From NCBI RefSeq assembly GCF_002102155.1, contig NZ_LQOU01000013.1, positions 1 through 64,000 of the forward strand: a stretch of DNA of 64,000 nucleotides, written 5' to 3'. The first letter of the stretch is position 1. Each line of letters opens with the position of its first letter. This document shows positions 8,616 to 19,486 of this stretch, in pieces. Source of the stretch: Mycobacterium europaeum. GTDB lineage: Bacteria; Actinomycetota; Actinomycetes; Mycobacteriales; Mycobacteriaceae. A model generated the notes under the pieces. It worked only from the letters and a program-made list of their open reading frames with translations. It searched no databases and was not told the origin of the DNA. The position numbers were made by a program, and so were the translations under genes.

Positions 8616-9147
8616 GGCCGTCGCGGTATGGCCGACTTCCGGAACGTCCGCACCGTCTTCCTGGACCGGGACGGCACCCTCAACGTCAAGGCCGCCGACG
8701 GCGAATACATCAGGGCGCCCGGGGAATTGGTACTGCTGCCCGGCGCGGCGAAGGCGGTGGCCGCCCTGAACGCGGCGGGCCTGCGCACGGTCCTGGTGAC
8801 CAATCAGCGTTGGTTGTCCGAACCGGCCGCGGACGCGGCGCGGTTCGCCGCCGTCGAGGACCGGCTGGAAGAGCTCCTGGCGGACGAGGGCGCCCGCCTG
8901 GACGCGGTGTACCACTGCCCGCACGCGGCGGCCAGCTGCGACTGCCGCAAGCCCGGCGCGGGCATGTTGCTGCGGGCGGCGCGCGAGCTGGGTTTCGCGC
9001 TGGCCGAGTCGGTGATGATCGGGGACAGCGAGACCGACATGCAGGCGGGCCGGGCGGCCGGCACGGCCACCGTCCTGCTCCGCGCCGGTGACGCGGACGC
9101 GGAGGGTGCCGACGCGGTCGCCGACGATCTGGCCGCCGCCGTGCGAC

Positions 9148-11187
<2,040 letters not shown>

Positions 11188-11213
11188 GCCGGCGCCTTGT
11201 GCTACCAACGAGC

Positions 11214-11909
11214 ATGCGGCCGTTGCGGTTTGGTGCCGCGACCGGTCCCGCGCTGGCGTTGCTGCTGCTGGCCGCGTGCGCTCACCCGCCCGCGCCGGCC
11301 CCACCGCCGACGCCCACCACGGCGCCGGCGCCGACGGCGGTCAACCCGGCCAACATCAAGCGGGTGGTGCGCGAGCTGCCGCCCGGTTACGAGGCGACCA
11401 CGGGGATCCCCGGCGGGGCGTCCCCGCAGGTGATCTGGAGCCTGGGGCCCGATGCTTCGGACAGCAAGGTGAGGCCGCCGCAATGCGGGGTGCTGGCCGA
11501 CCCCGGGCAGGGACATGACGGGTCGGCGCAGGGGGTGTCCGCCTCGGGCAGCGGTGGCATCGTCGACGCGGTGGTGGTGGCTTTGCCGGCGCCGGTGGTC
11601 CGGCCCGACGACGTGGTCGCCGGGTGCGGCCAGTGGACCATGACCGCCGGACGCAGCACGGCGAGCGTGCATCTCATCGACGCCCCACAGGTCGAGGGCG
11701 CCCAAACCCTCGGCATGGTGGCCGACGTCAAGTCGTCCGTCGAATCGGGCACTCAGATCGATTCGCGCACATACACCTTCATCGCCTACCTGGGCAACTT
11801 CTACGCGTTCACCACGCTGACCACCGATCCGGGTTCGGTGGTGCCCGCGCTGCCGCCGCACGTCGCCGCCGATCTGCTCGTCAAAACGGTGTCCACGTTG
11901 CGCAGCTGA
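11214..11909 (+). CDS. Putative lipoprotein, Rv0999-like (DUF5642-type, tentative)
   Basis: This protein of about 231 residues begins MRPLRFG and has the lipobox LLLAAC, so it is probably lipidated and anchored outside the membrane. A proline/threonine-rich linker (PPPTPTTAPAPT) follows before the folded domain. The C-terminal part, from VHLIDAPQVEGAQTLGM to the end, resembles the next gene, so the two are paralogues. A GTG at 11199 is an alternative start. It lies 26 bp after the acetyltransferase gene and is likely co-transcribed with it. No function is known. Confidence 0.75.
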   Translation: MRPLRFGAATGPALALLLLAACAHPPAPAPPPTPTTAPAPTAVNPANIKRVVRELPPGYEATTGIPGGASPQVIWSLGPDASDSKVRPPQCGVLADPGQGHDGSAQGVSASGSGGIVDAVVVALPAPVVRPDDVVAGCGQWTMTAGRSTASVHLIDAPQVEGAQTLGMVADVKSSVESGTQIDSRTYTFIAYLGNFYAFTTLTTDPGSVVPALPPHVAADLLVKTVSTLRS

Positions 11910-11937
11910 CGCGTCGGCCTTGGGTAGATTGGCCACG

Positions 11938-12591
11938 GTGTTCAAGGTGGCGGTCACGGTCGCGGCGGTGGGTGTGCTCGCCGGATGCTCGTCGGGGGAC
12001 GCTACCTCGGCGAAAGTCGACATCAAGAAGGTCGCCGACGTGAAGTCGAGCTTCGGGCAGGATTTCAAGGTCACCGACATCGGTGAGCGGGGGATCGACC
12101 CCAAGGTGCTGTCCGGCCGCAAGCTGCCCGAGGGCCTCACCTTCGACCCGGCCAACTGTGCCAAGGCCGCGATGGGGCCGCAGATGCCCCCGGACCTGCA
12201 GGGCAACATGGCCGCGGTTTCCGCCGAGGGCAAGGGCAACCGATTCGTCGTCATCGCCGTGGAGACGTCAAAAGCCTTGCCGGTCAACGACCCCGGTAAG
12301 GAGTGCGCCAAGGTGGCGTTCACCGGCCCGCAACTGCGCGGCGGCATCGAGGTGGTCGACGCGCCGCGGATCGACGGGGCCCGCACGCTGGGGGTGCACC
12401 GCGTCCTGCAGGCGCTGGTCCCCGGCGGGCCCCGCACCGGCGAGCTCTACGACTATTCGGCGCAGTTCGGTGACTACCAGGTGATCGTGACCGCCAATCC
12501 GCTGGTGGTCCCCGGGCAGCCGGTCGCGCCGGTCGACACCCAGCGGGCCCGCGACTTGCTCGTCAGCGCGGTGAAGTCGGTCCGCGGCTAG
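11938..12591 (+). CDS. Putative lipoprotein, paralogue of the preceding gene
   Basis: This protein of about 217 residues has the lipobox VLAGC at residue 18 and the core EVVDAPRIDGARTLGVHRV, aligning with the preceding lipoprotein. M. tuberculosis has one gene (Rv0999) at this place, so this looks like a local duplication, or a loss in that lineage. The GTG at 11938 gives a compact signal peptide (FKVAVTVAAVGVLAGC); two in-frame TTGs upstream are less likely. Function is unknown. Confidence 0.7.
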   Translation: MFKVAVTVAAVGVLAGCSSGDATSAKVDIKKVADVKSSFGQDFKVTDIGERGIDPKVLSGRKLPEGLTFDPANCAKAAMGPQMPPDLQGNMAAVSAEGKGNRFVVIAVETSKALPVNDPGKECAKVAFTGPQLRGGIEVVDAPRIDGARTLGVHRVLQALVPGGPRTGELYDYSAQFGDYQVIVTANPLVVPGQPVAPVDTQRARDLLVSAVKSVRG

Positions 12592-12594
12592 GCC

Positions 12595-13221
12595 CTAACG
12601 CACACCGCGGGGCCGGAACTGGATGCTGACGCGCGGGCCCACCGGCGCCGACGTCTTGGGCACGGCATGCTCCCAGGTGCGCTGGCACGAGCCGCCCATC
12701 ACCAGCAGGTCGCCGTGCGCCTGCGGCAGCCGCAACGACGGGCCCCTAGAAGGACGTGCGCGCCGCCGCATGGCGAAGGTGCGGGTGGCGCCGAGGCTGA
12801 CGATCGCCACCATGGTGTCCTCGGAGCTGCTGCGGCCGATGGTGTCGCCGTGCCAGGCGACGCTGTCGGAGCCGTCGCGGTAGCAGCACAATCCGACCGT
12901 GGTGAACGGCTCGCCGAGCTCGCCGGCGTAGATGTCGTTGAGCCGGCGCCGCAGCCTGGCCAGCAGCGGATGCGGCGGGTCGTCGACGGTCAGGTCGTGA
13001 AAGCTCACCAGCCGCGGGACGTCGACGAACCGGTCGTACATCTGGCGGCGCTCCTCCCGCCAGGGCACGGCCGACAGCAGGCCGTCGAGCAGGTCGTCGG
13101 CGTCGGTGAGCCAGCCCGCGCGGATCTCGATGAAGGCGCCGTCACCGAGTTCTCTGCGCTCGGTGTGTGCGAACAGGGAGCCTTGTACCGCGATCTCCAC
13201 GGCGGCCAGTCTATCGCACAT
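12595..13221 (-). CDS. AlkB-like 2-oxoglutarate/Fe(II) dioxygenase (Rv1000c-like)
   Basis: This protein of about 208 residues has the AlkB-type jelly-roll ligands: His and Asp of the iron triad in VAWHGDT, the distal His in [10 protein letters not shown], and the 2-oxoglutarate Arg region in [11 protein letters not shown]. AlkB family enzymes reverse alkylation damage on nucleic acids, although substrates vary. It sits where Rv1000c sits. The ATG at 13221 and a GTG at 13200 are both reasonable starts; the frame upstream is a shadow of arcA. It is divergent from arcA with a gap of about 50 bp. Confidence 0.82.
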   Translation of the reverse strand: MCDRLAAVEIAVQGSLFAHTERRELGDGAFIEIRAGWLTDADDLLDGLLSAVPWREERRQMYDRFVDVPRLVSFHDLTVDDPPHPLLARLRRRLNDIYAGELGEPFTTVGLCCYRDGSDSVAWHGDTIGRSSSEDTMVAIVSLGATRTFAMRRRARPSRGPSLRLPQAHGDLLVMGGSCQRTWEHAVPKTSAPVGPRVSIQFRPRGVR

Positions 13222-13270
13222 CCGTTCGATGAAGGCGGGACCGGCCGTCCGAGCGGCTACCGTTTTCACT

Positions 13271-14485
13271 GTGGGTGTGGTTGAGCTGGGCACCAATTCC
13301 GAGGTGGGCACGCTGCGGGTCGTGATCCTGCACCGACCGGGCGGCGAGCTGCGGCGGCTCAACCCGCGCAACATGGATCAGCTGCTCTTCGACGGGTTGC
13401 CCTGGGTCGCGCGCGCCCAGGACGAACACGACCAGTTCGCCGCGCTGCTGCGGTCACGGGGCGTCGAGGTGCTGCTGTTGTCGGACCTGCTGGCCGAGGC
13501 GCTGACCCACAGCGGGGCGGCGCGGATGCAGGGCGTTGCCGCCGCGGTCGACGCGCGGCGGCTCGGAGCGCCGCTGGCGCAAGCACTTTCGGGCTACCTG
13601 CGCGGACTGGACCCGGGCAGGCTGGCGCAGGTGCTGATGGCCGGCATGACGTTCAACGAACTGCCGTCGGACATCCGGACCGACGTGTCGCTGGTGCTGC
13701 GCATGCACCATGGGGCGGACTTCGTCATCGAGCCGCTGCCCAACCTGGTGTTCACCCGCGACTCCTCGATCTGGATCGGCCCGCGGGTGGTCATCCCCAC
13801 GCTGGCGCTGCGGGCCCGGATGCGCGAGGCGTCGTTGACCGATCTGATCTACGCGCATCACCCGCGGTTCACCGGGGTGCGGCGCGCCTACGAGTCGCGC
13901 ACCGCTCCGGTGGAGGGCGGCGACGTGCTGCTGCTCGCTCCCGGTGTGGTCGCGGTCGGCGTGGGCGAACGGACCACCCCGGCGGGCGCGGAAGCGTTGG
14001 CCCGCAGCCTGTTCGACGACGACCTCGCGCACAAGGTGCTCGCCGTGCCGATCGCGCAGCGGCGTGCGCAGATGCACCTGGACACGGTGTGCACGATGGT
14101 CGACACCGACACCGTGGTGATGTACGCCAACGTCGTCGACACGCTCTCGGCGTTCACCATCGAACGCACGCCCGCCGGCGTGGCCATCAGCGACGAGGCG
14201 CCGTTCCTGGAGGCCGCCGCCAAGGCGATGGAGATCGACCGGCTGCGCGTGATCGACACGGGGCTGGACCCCGTCGTCGCCGAGCGGGAGCAGTGGGACG
14301 ACGGCAACAACACGCTGGCGCTGGCACCCGGCGTCGTGGTCGCCTACGAGCGCAATGTCCAGACCAACGCCCGCCTGCAGGACGCGGGCATCGAGGTGCT
14401 GACCATCGCGGGGTCCGAACTGGGCACCGGCCGCGGCGGCCCCCGCTGCATGTCCTGTCCGGTCGCCCGCGACCCGCTGCGTTAG
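13271..14485 (+). CDS. arcA: Arginine deiminase
   Basis: The product hydrolyses arginine to citrulline and ammonia. It is a 404-residue guanidino-group modifying enzyme with the substrate-binding [12 protein letters not shown], the catalytic His segment [11 protein letters not shown] and the catalytic Cys near the C-terminus in GGPRCMSCP. It starts at GTG 13271, as in Rv1001, and its length is normal. No arcB, arcC or arcD is adjacent, so it is not in a full deiminase operon. An inverted repeat just after the stop could terminate transcription. Confidence 0.93.
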   Translation: MGVVELGTNSEVGTLRVVILHRPGGELRRLNPRNMDQLLFDGLPWVARAQDEHDQFAALLRSRGVEVLLLSDLLAEALTHSGAARMQGVAAAVDARRLGAPLAQALSGYLRGLDPGRLAQVLMAGMTFNELPSDIRTDVSLVLRMHHGADFVIEPLPNLVFTRDSSIWIGPRVVIPTLALRARMREASLTDLIYAHHPRFTGVRRAYESRTAPVEGGDVLLLAPGVVAVGVGERTTPAGAEALARSLFDDDLAHKVLAVPIAQRRAQMHLDTVCTMVDTDTVVMYANVVDTLSAFTIERTPAGVAISDEAPFLEAAAKAMEIDRLRVIDTGLDPVVAEREQWDDGNNTLALAPGVVVAYERNVQTNARLQDAGIEVLTIAGSELGTGRGGPRCMSCPVARDPLR

Positions 14486-14498
14486 ATCGCTTGCGGCG

Positions 14499-14558
14499 CC
14501 GAGATTGCCGCCATGGTCGTCGCCGGGGGTCGAACCACAACCCTCACGGCAATCTCGG
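14499..14558. terminator. Inverted repeat downstream of arcA
   Basis: Perfect 12-bp arms, CCGAGATTGCCG (14499-14510) and CGGCAATCTCGG (14547-14558), with a 36-bp loop, begin 14 bp after the arcA stop. There is no U-tract, so it may act as a non-canonical terminator or be an intergenic repeat. The right arm coincides with the stop of the DUF559-type remnant on the other strand. Confidence 0.4.
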
Positions 14559-14747
14559 TGACGAACGGCGGGCCAGCGCCTCGCGGGCCCGTTGGACGAT
14601 GGCGCTGGGACGGTCCTCGTTGATGACCCTGATCACGGTCCAGCCGAGGCTTCCCACGATCTCGGCCCGGCGAATGTCTTTCACGTACTGGCCGCGCGTC
14701 AGCGAACCGCCCGCTATCGCTTCGCTTCCGATAAGGGCCCCCGCCAT
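14544..14747 (-). pseudogene. DUF559-type endonuclease-like gene remnant
   Basis: The minus-strand frame encodes RGQYVKDIRRAEIVGSLGWT followed by VIRVINEDRPSAIVQRAREA. This resembles the C-terminal end of mycobacterial DUF559 proteins (very-short-patch-repair endonuclease-like fold). The upstream catalytic part is missing: before RGQYV the sequence (GALIGSEAIAGGSLT) no longer resembles the family. I read it as a decayed gene end with no product. The region is bracketed by imperfect direct repeats. Confidence 0.55.
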
Positions 14748-14852
14748 GCGCTCATCATCGACGTCACGACCGATGGCGCGTCCACATTGCCGCCAGGGTT
14801 GTGGACAGCGCGCAAAGCACAGCCATAGGGTCAATCTCGGCGGTGAACGGCG
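14550..14852. repeat. Imperfect direct repeats bracketing the DUF559 remnant
   Basis: A 21-bp sequence at 14550-14570 recurs at 14832-14852 with 18 of 21 bases identical; both begin CAATCTCGG and end GAACGGCG. The copies flank the DUF559-like remnant and may mark an insertion or deletion boundary. The interval 14486-14857 otherwise holds no gene. Confidence 0.45.
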
Positions 14853-14857
14853 CAGGA

Positions 14858-16426
14858 TCAGCGCCAGCTGGGCAGCCAGATCTCCATGTCCCAGGTCTGC
14901 TGGGAGATCGGCAGCCCGGTGAGCACCGGGAACAGCCAGGCGAAATTGGTCACCACCAGCGCGACGTAGCAGCAGACGGCGATCAGCCCCAGTGTGCGTC
15001 GTTCCGGGCTCAGACCGCGGGCCCGGCCCGGCGGGTAGAGGACGTCCCCACAGATCAGGGCGATCCCCATCACCAGGAACGGCGCCATCGTCGACGCGTA
15101 GAAGAAGTACATCTGCCGGTCGATGTCGGCGAACCACGGCAGCCACCCGGCGCAATAACCGGTCAGCACAACGGCATAACGCCAGTCGCGGCGGACGAAC
15201 GCCCGCCAGCAGGCGTAGAGCAGGACCGGCACGGCCAGCCACCACATGGCCGGCGTGCCGACCAGCATCTCCGCCTTGACGCACGACTGCCCGCCGCACC
15301 CGGAAACGTTCTGCTGATCGATCGCGTACAGCACCGGCCGCAACGACATCGGCCAGCTCCACGGCTTGGACTCCCACGGGTGGTGATTGCCGGCGGCGTT
15401 GGTCAGGCTCTTGTGGAATTGAAAGGCCTTGGCGGTGTAGTGCCACAACGAGCGGATGGCGTCGGGGAGCGGGACCACCGAATGGGGGCCGATCGACTGA
15501 CCGACCTCGTGCCGATCGATCGCCGTCTCCGACGCGAACCACGGCGCGTAACTGGCCAGGTACACCGCGAACGGGATGAGCACCAGCGCGTACCCGGTGG
15601 GGATCAGATCCCGCCGCAACACCCCGGCCCACGGCCGGGTCACCTGGTACTGACGCCGCGCCGCGACGTCGAACGCCAACGACATGGCGCCGAAGAACAG
15701 CACGAAGTACAGCCCGGACCACTTTGTCCCGCAAGCCAATCCAAGCAGGACGCCCGCCGAGAAGCGCCACCAGCGCACCCCGAGTCGCGGACCCCACACC
15801 GTCTCGGCGGCGCGCCCCTCGAGCAGCGCGACGTGCATGCGCCGGCGCACCTCGTCCCGGTCGACGATCAGCGCGCCGAACGCCGCGATCACGAAGAAAG
15901 TGAGGATGCCGTCGAGCAGCGCGGTCCGGGCGGTGACGAAGCTGACGCCGTCGCAGATCACCAGCACGCCGGCGATGGCGCCGACCAGCGTCGAGCGGCT
16001 GATCCGCCGGACGATCCGCGTCACCAGCACGACCAGCACCACGCCGAGCAGGGCGCCGGTGAACCGCCAGCCCACGCCGTTGTAGCCGAAGATCGCCTCG
16101 CCGATCGCGATCAGCTGCTTGCCGACCGGCGGGTGGACCACCAGGCCGAAGCCGGGGTTGTCCTCCACCCCGTGGTTGTGCAGCGCCTGCCAGGCCTGCG
16201 GCGCGTAATGCTTCTCGTCGAAGATGGGCGTGCCGGCATCGGTGGGCGAACCCAGGTTGAGGAACCGGCTGATCGCGGCCAGCACGGCGATCACACCCGT
16301 GACGACCCAGCCGCGGATCTGGTCGGTCGGCCCGAAGTCGGCCACCGGAATCATCGGTCCCGGGCTGACGACGGGCACGACGCGCTCCTGGCCGGCGACC
16401 GGGGGTTCGCGGGGCGGGGCGGACAT
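14858..16426 (-). CDS. pmt: Protein O-mannosyltransferase Pmt
   Basis: This multi-pass GT39 enzyme of about 522 residues transfers mannose from polyprenyl-phosphate-mannose to exported proteins at the outer face of the membrane. The first-loop acidic motif is present (GTPIFDEKHYAPQAWQAL). Other family segments are VVHPPVGKQLIAIGEAIFGY, CDGVSFVTARTALLDG, CGTKWSGLYFVLF and AGWLPWFADIDRQMYFFY. Length and sequence match Rv1002c. Starts at 16426 (MSAPPREP) and 16453 (MTDSLRST) are both possible. The second would share bases with the rsmI start codon. Confidence 0.93.
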   Translation of the reverse strand: MSAPPREPPVAGQERVVPVVSPGPMIPVADFGPTDQIRGWVVTGVIAVLAAISRFLNLGSPTDAGTPIFDEKHYAPQAWQALHNHGVEDNPGFGLVVHPPVGKQLIAIGEAIFGYNGVGWRFTGALLGVVLVVLVTRIVRRISRSTLVGAIAGVLVICDGVSFVTARTALLDGILTFFVIAAFGALIVDRDEVRRRMHVALLEGRAAETVWGPRLGVRWWRFSAGVLLGLACGTKWSGLYFVLFFGAMSLAFDVAARRQYQVTRPWAGVLRRDLIPTGYALVLIPFAVYLASYAPWFASETAIDRHEVGQSIGPHSVVPLPDAIRSLWHYTAKAFQFHKSLTNAAGNHHPWESKPWSWPMSLRPVLYAIDQQNVSGCGGQSCVKAEMLVGTPAMWWLAVPVLLYACWRAFVRRDWRYAVVLTGYCAGWLPWFADIDRQMYFFYASTMAPFLVMGIALICGDVLYPPGRARGLSPERRTLGLIAVCCYVALVVTNFAWLFPVLTGLPISQQTWDMEIWLPSWR

Positions 16427-16451
16427 CGGTGTCGATCGTAGGCTGTCCGTC

Positions 16452-17288
16452 ATGACCACTGGCCGCCTGTTGCTGGGCGCGACCCCGTTGGGCCGGCCGT
16501 CGGACGCCTCGCCCCGCCTGATCGACGCGCTCGCCCACGCCGACGTGGTGGCGGCCGAGGACACCCGGCGGGTGCGGACCCTGGCGAAGGCTCTGGACGT
16601 CACCATCGGCGGCCGGGTGGTCAGCCTGTTCGACCGGGTCGAGGCGGCCCGGGTGGAGCCCCTGATCGCCGCCGTCAAGGCCGGCGCGATCGTGCTGGTG
16701 GTCAGCGACGCCGGGATGCCGCTGGTCAGCGACCCCGGCTTCCGGCTGGTCGCGGCGTGCGTGGAGGCCGGCCTGCCGCTGACGTGCCTGCCCGGGCCGT
16801 CGGCGGTCATGACCGCGCTGGCCGTGTCCGGCCTGCCGGCGGAGAAGTTCTGCTTCGAGGGATTCGCCCCCCGCAAGCAGGCCGCGCGGCGGGCCTGGCT
16901 GGACTCGCTGGCCGACGAGCGGCGCACCTGCGTGTTCTTCGAATCGCCGCGCCGGCTGGCCGCGTGCCTGCGGGACGCCGTCGACCGGCTCGGCGGCGGA
17001 CGCCGGGCGGCGATCTGCCGGGAACTGACCAAGGTGCACGAGGAGGTGGTGCGCGGATCGCTCGACGAGCTGGCGGCGTGGGCGGACGACGGGGTGCTCG
17101 GCGAGATCACCGTGGTGCTGGCCGGTGCCACCCCGCGTGCCGACCTGCCGGCGCTGGTGGGGCGGGTGCAGGAGCTGGTCGCCGGCGGCGCGCGGGTCAA
17201 GGACGCCTGCGGCGAGGTGGCCGCCGCCAACCCGGGGGTGCGCTCGCGCCAGCTCTACGACGCCGTCCTGCGGTCGCGCCAGGCGTGA
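16452..17288 (+). CDS. rsmI: 16S rRNA 2-prime-O-methyltransferase RsmI (C1402)
   Basis: This 278-residue tetrapyrrole-methylase-fold enzyme 2-prime-O-methylates C1402 of 16S rRNA. It shows LLLGATPLGRPSDASPRL, AAEDTRRVRTLAK, VVSDAGMPLVSDPGFRLV and LPGPSAVMTALAVSGLP in family order. It is divergent from pmt, and the gene order matches Rv1002c-Rv1003. In M. tuberculosis another gene (Rv1004c) lies before pabB; here pabB follows within 5 bp, convergently. Confidence 0.92.
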   Translation: MTTGRLLLGATPLGRPSDASPRLIDALAHADVVAAEDTRRVRTLAKALDVTIGGRVVSLFDRVEAARVEPLIAAVKAGAIVLVVSDAGMPLVSDPGFRLVAACVEAGLPLTCLPGPSAVMTALAVSGLPAEKFCFEGFAPRKQAARRAWLDSLADERRTCVFFESPRRLAACLRDAVDRLGGGRRAAICRELTKVHEEVVRGSLDELAAWADDGVLGEITVVLAGATPRADLPALVGRVQELVAGGARVKDACGEVAAANPGVRSRQLYDAVLRSRQA

Positions 17289-17292
17289 GGGG

Positions 17293-18546
17293 TCAGCCCG
17301 CCGAGAACGCGGCCGCGATCCGCGGCTGTCCCACGATCGGAGAGGCCTTGTGCAGGCATTCGGCCCATTCCGCGTCCGGATCGGAGTCGGCGGTGATCCC
17401 GCCGCCGACACCCAGCACCGCGCCGCCCGCGGCGTCGAACTCGACCGTGCGGATGGCCACGTTCAGCTCGCACCCCGCTACCGGTGAAGCCAGACCGATT
17501 GCGCCGCAGTAGATTCCGCGACGGTGGGGCTCCCATTGGGAGAGCAGCTGGCGGGCGCGGTGTTTGGGTGTCCCGGTGACCGAGGCGGGTGGGAAGGCGG
17601 CGTCCAGCAGCGCGGACGTCGGCAGCTCGACGGGGACGCGCGCCGACACGGTGGACACCAGGTGCCACACTCCCGGGGCGCGTCGCACCACCAGCAGCTC
17701 GGGCACGGTCACGGTGCCCACGACGGCTACCCGGCCGAGGTCGTTGCGCACCAGGTCCACGATCATGATGTTCTCGGCTACCTCTTTGGCCGACGCCCGC
17801 AGCGCCGACGGCCAGGCATCCAGGGGCAGGGTGCCCTTGATCGGGCTGGAGGTGACCAGCGTCCCGCGCCGCCGCAGGAAGAGCTCGGGGGACAGCGACG
17901 CCACCGCCCCCCACGCCCCGGCCAGGTAGGCCGCCCGCGCCGGGGAGGTGCGGGCGATGCCGTCGGCGAAGAAGTCCAGGGGGGTGCCACCGGTCGTCCC
18001 GGTGAATTGCGTGCACACGCAGGCCTGGTAGATCTCGCCGGCGCGGATGGCCTCCAGGCAGTTCAGCACGCCGTCGCGGTGGGCCGCCCGGTCGGCCGGG
18101 CCCCAGTCGATGCGGCAGTCGCGCGCCGGCGGCGGCCCCGCCGCAAGGGCGGCGGCCAGCCAGTCCGGCATCGGTGCGCCGGACAGGCTCTCGTACCACC
18201 ACCGGCCGTCCCGGTCGCGCCGCAGCACGCAGTCGGTCCAGCCGCCCGCGGCTTCGGGGATCCGGTTGGGCTCGCCGTCGGCGCCGGGATCGGGATAGGA
18301 AAGGTAACCGATCCAGCCGCCACCCACGGCTTGCGAGTCGATCGATTGCGGGCCGAGCTGGGCCGCGAAGGCGGCGTCGGGATCGACCGGCTGCACCGGC
18401 ACGCTCGGCGCGATCACCGCCAGGGCGCCGAACCATTCGCCGGTCAGCGCGGCCGGCGGCGGCAGACCGAGCCGGGCGGTGGCGTCGCCCACGGCGCGCA
18501 GCACCGCGGGTGCGGCGCCAAGGTCGCCGAGCCGGTCGATACGCAC
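17293..18546 (-). CDS. pabB: Aminodeoxychorismate synthase component I
   Basis: This 417-residue chorismate-utilising enzyme makes 4-amino-4-deoxychorismate for folate synthesis, together with a glutaminase subunit encoded elsewhere. The family segments are all here: EIYQACVCTQF, SPELFLRR, SSPIKGTLPL, AENIMIVDLVRNDLGRVAV, PPASVTGTPKHRA and GIYCGAIGL. It marks the left boundary of the accessory block: in M. tuberculosis the next conserved genes are Rv1006 and metG. Confidence 0.92.
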   Translation of the reverse strand: MRIDRLGDLGAAPAVLRAVGDATARLGLPPPAALTGEWFGALAVIAPSVPVQPVDPDAAFAAQLGPQSIDSQAVGGGWIGYLSYPDPGADGEPNRIPEAAGGWTDCVLRRDRDGRWWYESLSGAPMPDWLAAALAAGPPPARDCRIDWGPADRAAHRDGVLNCLEAIRAGEIYQACVCTQFTGTTGGTPLDFFADGIARTSPARAAYLAGAWGAVASLSPELFLRRRGTLVTSSPIKGTLPLDAWPSALRASAKEVAENIMIVDLVRNDLGRVAVVGTVTVPELLVVRRAPGVWHLVSTVSARVPVELPTSALLDAAFPPASVTGTPKHRARQLLSQWEPHRRGIYCGAIGLASPVAGCELNVAIRTVEFDAAGGAVLGVGGGITADSDPDAEWAECLHKASPIVGQPRIAAAFSAG

Positions 18547-18574
18547 CGCCCTAGCTTGACAGAAGGGCGCCCGC

Positions 18575-19486
18575 CTAGCCGCGGCTGACGTCGCGGGCGG
18601 TCGCCAGGGCCGCCAGCTTGTCCGGATTGCGCGTCACGTAGAAGTTGGTGATCTTGTCCTCGACGATCTCCAGCGTGATCACCCCTTCGAGGCGGTCGCC
18701 CAGGTAGAGCAGCACGGCCGGCGCGCCGTTGCAGGTCACCATGTCGATGCGGAACTCCGCGAACTCGCTCGCCTTGCGGAGCAGGCCGACGATGGCCCTG
18801 GCCACCCGGTCGGCGCCCACCACCGGCCGGCGCGCCGCGGACACCTTGCCGCCGCTGTCGGCCGTCCACGTGGCGTCGGGGGCCAGCATCGTCATCAGCG
18901 TCTGCACGTCACCGCTGGCCGCCGTCTCGAGGAATTGGGCGGTGAGCCGCGCGTTGCGCCGGGGGTCGGTCGCCTCGAACCGCTTCCGCCGCGCCCGGAC
19001 GTGTTCGCGCGCCCGGTGCGCCACCTGCCGCACCGTGGGCGCCGGTTTGCCGACCGCGTCGGCGATCTCGCCGTAGTCGAAGCCGAACACCTCGCGCAAC
19101 ACGAACACCGCCCGCTCGTCGGGGCTCAGCGTTTCCAGCAGAACCAACATTGCCATCGAAATCGATTCCGCCAGAACCACATCCGTTGAGGCGTCCCGCT
19201 CGTCGAGCAGCAGCGGCTCCGGCAGCCACGGCCCCACGTACTCCTCGCGCCGGCGCGCGCCGGCGCGCAGCGCGTTGAGCGCCTGGCGGGTCACCAGCTG
19301 AGCCAGGTAGGACTTGGTGTCGCGCACCGTCGACAGGTCGACCGCCGCCCACCGCAGATAGCTGTCCTGCAGGACATCGTCGGCCTCGGTGGCCGAGCCG
19401 AGCATCTCGTAGGCGATGGTGAACAGCAGCGGCCGCAGCACGGTGAACCGTTCGGCGTGCTCTTTGCCGGCGGGCGCGCGCGTCAT
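18575..19486 (-). CDS. ECF41-type RNA polymerase sigma factor (SigJ-like)
   Basis: This 303-residue sigma-70 family protein has region 2 (LFTIAYEMLGSATEADDVLQ, then RWAAVD) and region 4 (LSPDERAVFVLREVFGFDY, then VRQVAHRAREHVRARR). A SnoaL/NTF2-like C-terminal domain follows. WLPEP in the linker and NPDKLAAL at the end are the conserved ECF41 motifs through which the extension controls activity in place of an anti-sigma factor. Its ATG overlaps the stop of the FAD oxidoreductase gene by 4 bp. ECF41 factors are typically linked to carboxymuconolactone decarboxylase, oxidoreductase or epimerase genes and activate them. Confidence 0.9.
   Translation of the reverse strand: MTRAPAGKEHAERFTVLRPLLFTIAYEMLGSATEADDVLQDSYLRWAAVDLSTVRDTKSYLAQLVTRQALNALRAGARRREEYVGPWLPEPLLLDERDASTDVVLAESISMAMLVLLETLSPDERAVFVLREVFGFDYGEIADAVGKPAPTVRQVAHRAREHVRARRKRFEATDPRRNARLTAQFLETAASGDVQTLMTMLAPDATWTADSGGKVSAARRPVVGADRVARAIVGLLRKASEFAEFRIDMVTCNGAPAVLLYLGDRLEGVITLEIVEDKITNFYVTRNPDKLAALATARDVSRG

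Noticed and set aside
14748..17411. Long minus-strand frame covering pmt and rsmI in a third frame
   Set aside because: It is a high-GC shadow of pmt and rsmI; only its last 67 codons resemble a protein family (DUF559).
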